33,306 bases of DNA from Dehalococcoidia bacterium. GTDB lineage: Bacteria; Chloroflexota; Dehalococcoidia; Tepidiformales; Tepidiformaceae. This document shows, in pieces, positions 31,218 to 33,306 of the stretch. The notes under the pieces were generated by a model. The model was not told where the DNA came from, made no database searches, and saw only the letters and a program-made list of their open reading frames with translations. The position numbers and the translations under genes were made by a program. Where the stretch lies: the NCBI GenBank assembly GCA_020853755.1, contig JADYYG010000055.1, positions 1 to 33,306 on the forward strand, read 5' to 3'. How positions within the stretch are numbered: the first letter of the stretch is position 1; every line of letters starts with the position of its first letter.

Positions 31218-31338
31218 CTCTGCCCTCCCTGTGCGACAATCCAAGGGTTCAGTCAGAATCCCTACCCGGGCGACCGCTGTCGCGCGAGCGGCAGAGGAAA
31301 GAATCCCTACCCAGGCTCTTCCAGACGCGCCTCAACTC
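31218..31338 (+). repeat. rnpB-leader repeat unit 3
   Basis: A 121-bp copy. Promoter-like GACAAT, AAGGGTTCAGT, the hairpin and GAGGAAAG are all present. Confidence 0.9.
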
Positions 31339-31460
31339 CTCCGCCTTCCCTGTGCGACAATCCATCCGTTCAGTCAGAATCCCTACCCGGCTGACCGCTG
31401 TCGCGCGAGCGGCAGAGGAAAGCACCCCTACCCGGGCTCTTCCAGACGCGCCCCAACTCC
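31339..31460 (+). repeat. rnpB-leader repeat unit 4
   Basis: A 122-bp copy. It differs at the predicted RNA 5' end (CCATCCGTTCAGT in place of CCAAGGGTTCAGT) and in the block after the first internal motif (GGCTGACCGC). It runs directly into the rnpB promoter at 31461. Confidence 0.9.
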
Positions 31461-31477
31461 CTCCGCCCTCCCTGTGC

Positions 31478-31483
31478 GACAAT
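31478..31483 (+). promoter_or_regulatory. -10 box (GACAAT) of rnpB
   Basis: GACAAT lies 6-7 nt before the predicted RNA start near 31488-31490. The same block occurs in each of the four upstream units, so each could act as a promoter. No consensus -35. Confidence 0.6.
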
Positions 31484-31487
31484 CCAA

Positions 31488-31849
31488 GGGTTCAGTGGGC
31501 CGGGCGACCGCCCTTCTTCGGGAGGGAGGAAAGTCCGGACTCCTGCGGGCAGGGTGCCAGGTAACGCCTGGGCGGCGTGAGCCGACGGAAAGTGCAACAG
31601 AAACATACCGCCGGGCTTCGGTTCGGTAAGGGTGAAATGGTGCGGTAAGAGCGCACCGGCGGGCTGGCAACAGTCCGGCCGGGCAAACCCCACCCGGAGC
31701 AAGGCCAAATAGGGGAGAAGGGCCGCCCGCCCCGCTCGGACTCCCGGGTTGGCTGCTAGAGCGCCACAGCGATGTGGCGTCGAGAGAAATGGTCGCACAC
31801 TCCCTCTTCGAGGGACGGACAGAATCCGGCTTACAGGCCCACTGAACCT
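31488..31849 (+). ncRNA. rnpB: RNase P RNA, bacterial type A
   Basis: Catalytic RNA of RNase P, which trims the 5' leader of pre-tRNAs. The closing helix P1 pairs GGTTCAGTGGGCC (31489-31501) with its perfect complement at 31836-31848. Conserved blocks are present in order: GAGGAAAGTCCGGAC, ACAGAAACATACCGCCG, GGTAAGAGCGCACCGG, CAAACCCCACCCGGAGCAAG, CCAAATAGGG, AGAGAAATGG and ACAGAATCCGGCTTAC. The P3 hairpin is GCCCTTCTTCGGGAGG-like. The first 36 or so bases of its promoter and 5' end recur in the four units upstream. The ends are inferred from P1 pairing and may be off by a few bases. Confidence 0.96.
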
Positions 31850-31850
31850 C

Positions 31851-31874
31851 TATCATTCGCTCCCACACAGGAGG
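31851..31874 (+). promoter_or_regulatory. -10 box and ribosome binding site of the thioesterase-like gene
   Basis: TATCAT (31851-31856) begins directly after the rnpB end, and AGGAGG (31869-31874) lies 5 nt before TTG 31880. This decides the TTG start. Confidence 0.55.
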
Positions 31875-31879
31875 TCACC

Positions 31880-32281
31880 TTGGCACTCGAAGACCTGAAA
31901 CCCGGCCAGACCGCATCGCTCTCCGTCGCCGCCGCGCCGGAACACTTCGCCAGCAAGATCGTGACGGGCACGCCCGACGTCTTCAGCACACCAGCACTCG
32001 GCGCCCTGGTCGAAAAGACCGCGGCTGAGTGGGTCGGGCGGCACCTGGACGCCAGCCAGATGACCGTCGGCACCCAGATCGTGATCAATCACACGGCCGC
32101 CACGCCTGAAGGTCTGACTGTAACGGCCACGGTCACCCTGGCTGCGGTCGAGGGGCGGAAGCTCGATTTCACCTGGACGGCAACCGACGGGGTCGATGAA
32201 GTTGGCAACGGCACTCACCAGCGCTTCGTCGTCGATCGCCCCCGGTTCGAACAGCGCCTGGACGCGAAACGCCCGAAATGA
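31880..32281 (+). CDS. Thioesterase-like protein (fluoroacetyl-CoA thioesterase-like, hot-dog fold)
   Basis: A 133-residue single-domain protein of hot-dog fold. VFSTPALGALVEKTAAE resembles the helix of the hot-dog core, followed by TVGTQIVINHTAATPEGL with the family His, then VEGRKLDFTW and GNGTHQRFVVD. This matches the FlK-like thioesterases, which hydrolyse short acyl-CoA. The TTG start is backed by AGGAGG 5 nt upstream. It overlaps the peptidase gene by ATGA, so they are probably one operon. Whether fluoroacetyl-CoA is the true substrate cannot be told; most relatives are of unknown specificity. Confidence 0.85.
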   Translation: MALEDLKPGQTASLSVAAAPEHFASKIVTGTPDVFSTPALGALVEKTAAEWVGRHLDASQMTVGTQIVINHTAATPEGLTVTATVTLAAVEGRKLDFTWTATDGVDEVGNGTHQRFVVDRPRFEQRLDAKRPK

Positions 32282-33306
32282 CCGTGCTCGACCGCGCGCG
32301 AGCTGCCATCGCCGAGGCGGGCCTCGATGCCCTGCTCGTCTGCGCGCCGGGCGAAGAGAACATCGGTGTGACCTCCCGCCGCTACCTGAGCGGCTTCACC
32401 GGGTCGGCCGGGGTCGTACTCGTCACGGCTGCACGCGCCGCCCTCGCCGCCGACTTCCGTTACACCGAGCAGGCGGAACGAGAGTGCGGCCCGCGCGGCT
32501 TCGAAGTCTTCCCAGCGCTTGGGGCGCGCAAGGAGTGGTTCCGGCGGTTCGTCCAGGAGTTCGGCCTCGGCGGGAAACGCGTCGGCATCTCGACCCATGA
32601 CCTGACGTACGCCGCCCGCATCGCGCTTTCGAACCTCACCCGGAGCCTGCCCCCTGGCGAAAGGCCAACCTGGGTCCCGGCCAAGGACATCCTCGGGAAG
32701 CTTCGCCACGTGAAGTCAGCGGAAGAACTGGCGCTGCTCCAGCGGGCCATCGACATCGCCGACACCGCGTTCGAACAGATGACCGAGGGACTGACCCCCG
32801 CAATGTCCGAGACGGCAGCGGCGGACGTCTTCGCCGCGCGGGTGAAGGCGGCAGGGGCTGAAGACATTTCCTTCGAAACCATCATCGCGGCCGGGCCGAA
32901 CGGCGCCATGCCCCACGCTCGACCGACCGGGGATGCCGTCAGTGAAGGACGGCCAATCGTCTGCGACCTCGGCGCCCGCTACGGCGGGTACTGCAGCGAC
33001 CTCACGCGCACCATCGTCCTCGGCAAACCGGATGCGAAATTCCGCGAGATCTACGAGATCGTGTTCGAAGCCCAGCGGGCCGCGATCGAAGGCGTCGAAG
33101 CCGGGATGAAGGGCTCAACAGCGCACAAACTCGCCCAGGATGTCATCGACCGGGCAGGCTACGGCGAGCGTTTCGGGCACGGGCTCGGCCACGGCGTCGG
33201 CCTCGATGTTCACGAAGCGCCCTACCTCGGTACAACCTCAACGGATACCTTGGAAGAGGGACTGGTGTTTACCATTGAGCCAGGCATCTATCTTCCCGGC
33301 TGGGGC
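32278..33306 (+). CDS. pepQ: Xaa-Pro aminopeptidase / M24 family peptidase, 3' end outside window
   Basis: A metallopeptidase cutting peptides before or after proline. The 343 visible codons include the N-terminal creatinase-like domain (about 1-130: LLVCAPGEENIGVTSRRYLSG, cited in part) and the M24 catalytic domain. Metal ligands seen are two Asp in CDLGARYGGYCSDLTRT, the His in GHGLGHGVGLDVHEAP, and the Glu in TIEPGIYLPG; the final Glu lies past position 33306. It overlaps the upstream gene by ATGA. Xaa-Pro aminopeptidase or Xaa-Pro dipeptidase cannot be separated with certainty from the visible part, so the symbol is tentative. Confidence 0.88.
   Translation, partial: MTVLDRARAAIAEAGLDALLVCAPGEENIGVTSRRYLSGFTGSAGVVLVTAARAALAADFRYTEQAERECGPRGFEVFPALGARKEWFRRFVQEFGLGGKRVGISTHDLTYAARIALSNLTRSLPPGERPTWVPAKDILGKLRHVKSAEELALLQRAIDIADTAFEQMTEGLTPAMSETAAADVFAARVKAAGAEDISFETIIAAGPNGAMPHARPTGDAVSEGRPIVCDLGARYGGYCSDLTRTIVLGKPDAKFREIYEIVFEAQRAAIEGVEAGMKGSTAHKLAQDVIDRAGYGERFGHGLGHGVGLDVHEAPYLGTTSTDTLEEGLVFTIEPGIYLPGWG

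Noticed and set aside
30977..31460. CRISPR array
   Set aside because: Units are similar over their whole 121 bp with no variable spacers, there are no cas genes, and each unit matches the rnpB 5' region.
31078..31629. 183-codon frame with repeating peptide blocks across the repeat array
   Set aside because: The repeat periods (120, 121, 122) shift the frame and the frame runs into rnpB, so it is an artefact of the repeats.

Overview
The window is about 33 kb of GC-rich, densely packed bacterial chromosome with some 35 genes on both strands. Many genes overlap by 4 bp and GTG or TTG starts are common. The mix suggests a free-living member of the Chloroflexota (Dehalococcoidia/Tepidiforma-like): a nickel superoxide dismutase, a geranylgeranyl-reductase-family oxidoreductase, a SelD that itself contains selenocysteine, a type A RNase P RNA and many leaderless-looking promoters. 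That placement is inference from gene content; no marker fixes the taxonomy. No tRNA, rRNA operon, CRISPR array, prophage or transposase was found.

Layout. 1-947 (-): selenophosphate synthetase with an in-frame UGA at the catalytic position. 1038-4382 (+): an orphan protein, a GGR-family flavoprotein, endonuclease III and a nuclease-fold-like protein. 4434-7003 (+): a riboflavin operon (ribE-ribBA-ribH) behind an FMN riboswitch whose downstream hairpin covers the ribE ribosome site. 7014-9181 (-): a lipoprotein and a RING/SH3 membrane protein; then a ribokinase-family gene (-), and a flavin reductase and NUDIX hydrolase (+). 11296-12248 (-): Ni-SOD and its maturation protease, separated by a terminator-like hairpin. 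12355-14474 (+): a DinB-like protein, an enoyl-CoA hydratase-family protein and a peroxiredoxin ending in a strong terminator. 14546-19147 (-): YceI protein, zinc alcohol dehydrogenase, PAP2 protein, AroQ and a Xer-type recombinase. 19204-25130 (+): an ABC exporter pair, a small FlgM-like protein, DprA and topoisomerase I. 25137-26846 (-): an AbrB/RelE-type toxin-antitoxin pair running into an acyl-CoA dehydrogenase. 26938-30972 (+): an RDD membrane protein, a Cys-rich protein and DNA polymerase I. 30977-31849 (+): four tandem ~121-bp repeats followed by rnpB. 31880-end (+): a thioesterase-like gene and an Xaa-Pro peptidase that runs off the window.

The most unusual structure is the repeat array before rnpB. 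Each unit copies the rnpB promoter and 5' end, then carries its own small hairpin and the RNase P GAGGAAAG block, but lacks the catalytic core. It could be a set of tandem promoters or an array of RNase-P-leader-like small RNAs. Second is the selenocysteine SelD with a candidate SECIS hairpin. Third is a recurrent architecture in which a TAnnnT-like -10 box lies 6-7 nt before the start codon at about 11 genes, pointing to widespread leaderless transcription. The remaining genes are mostly housekeeping: DNA replication and repair, cofactor synthesis and oxidative-stress defence (Ni-SOD, peroxiredoxin).
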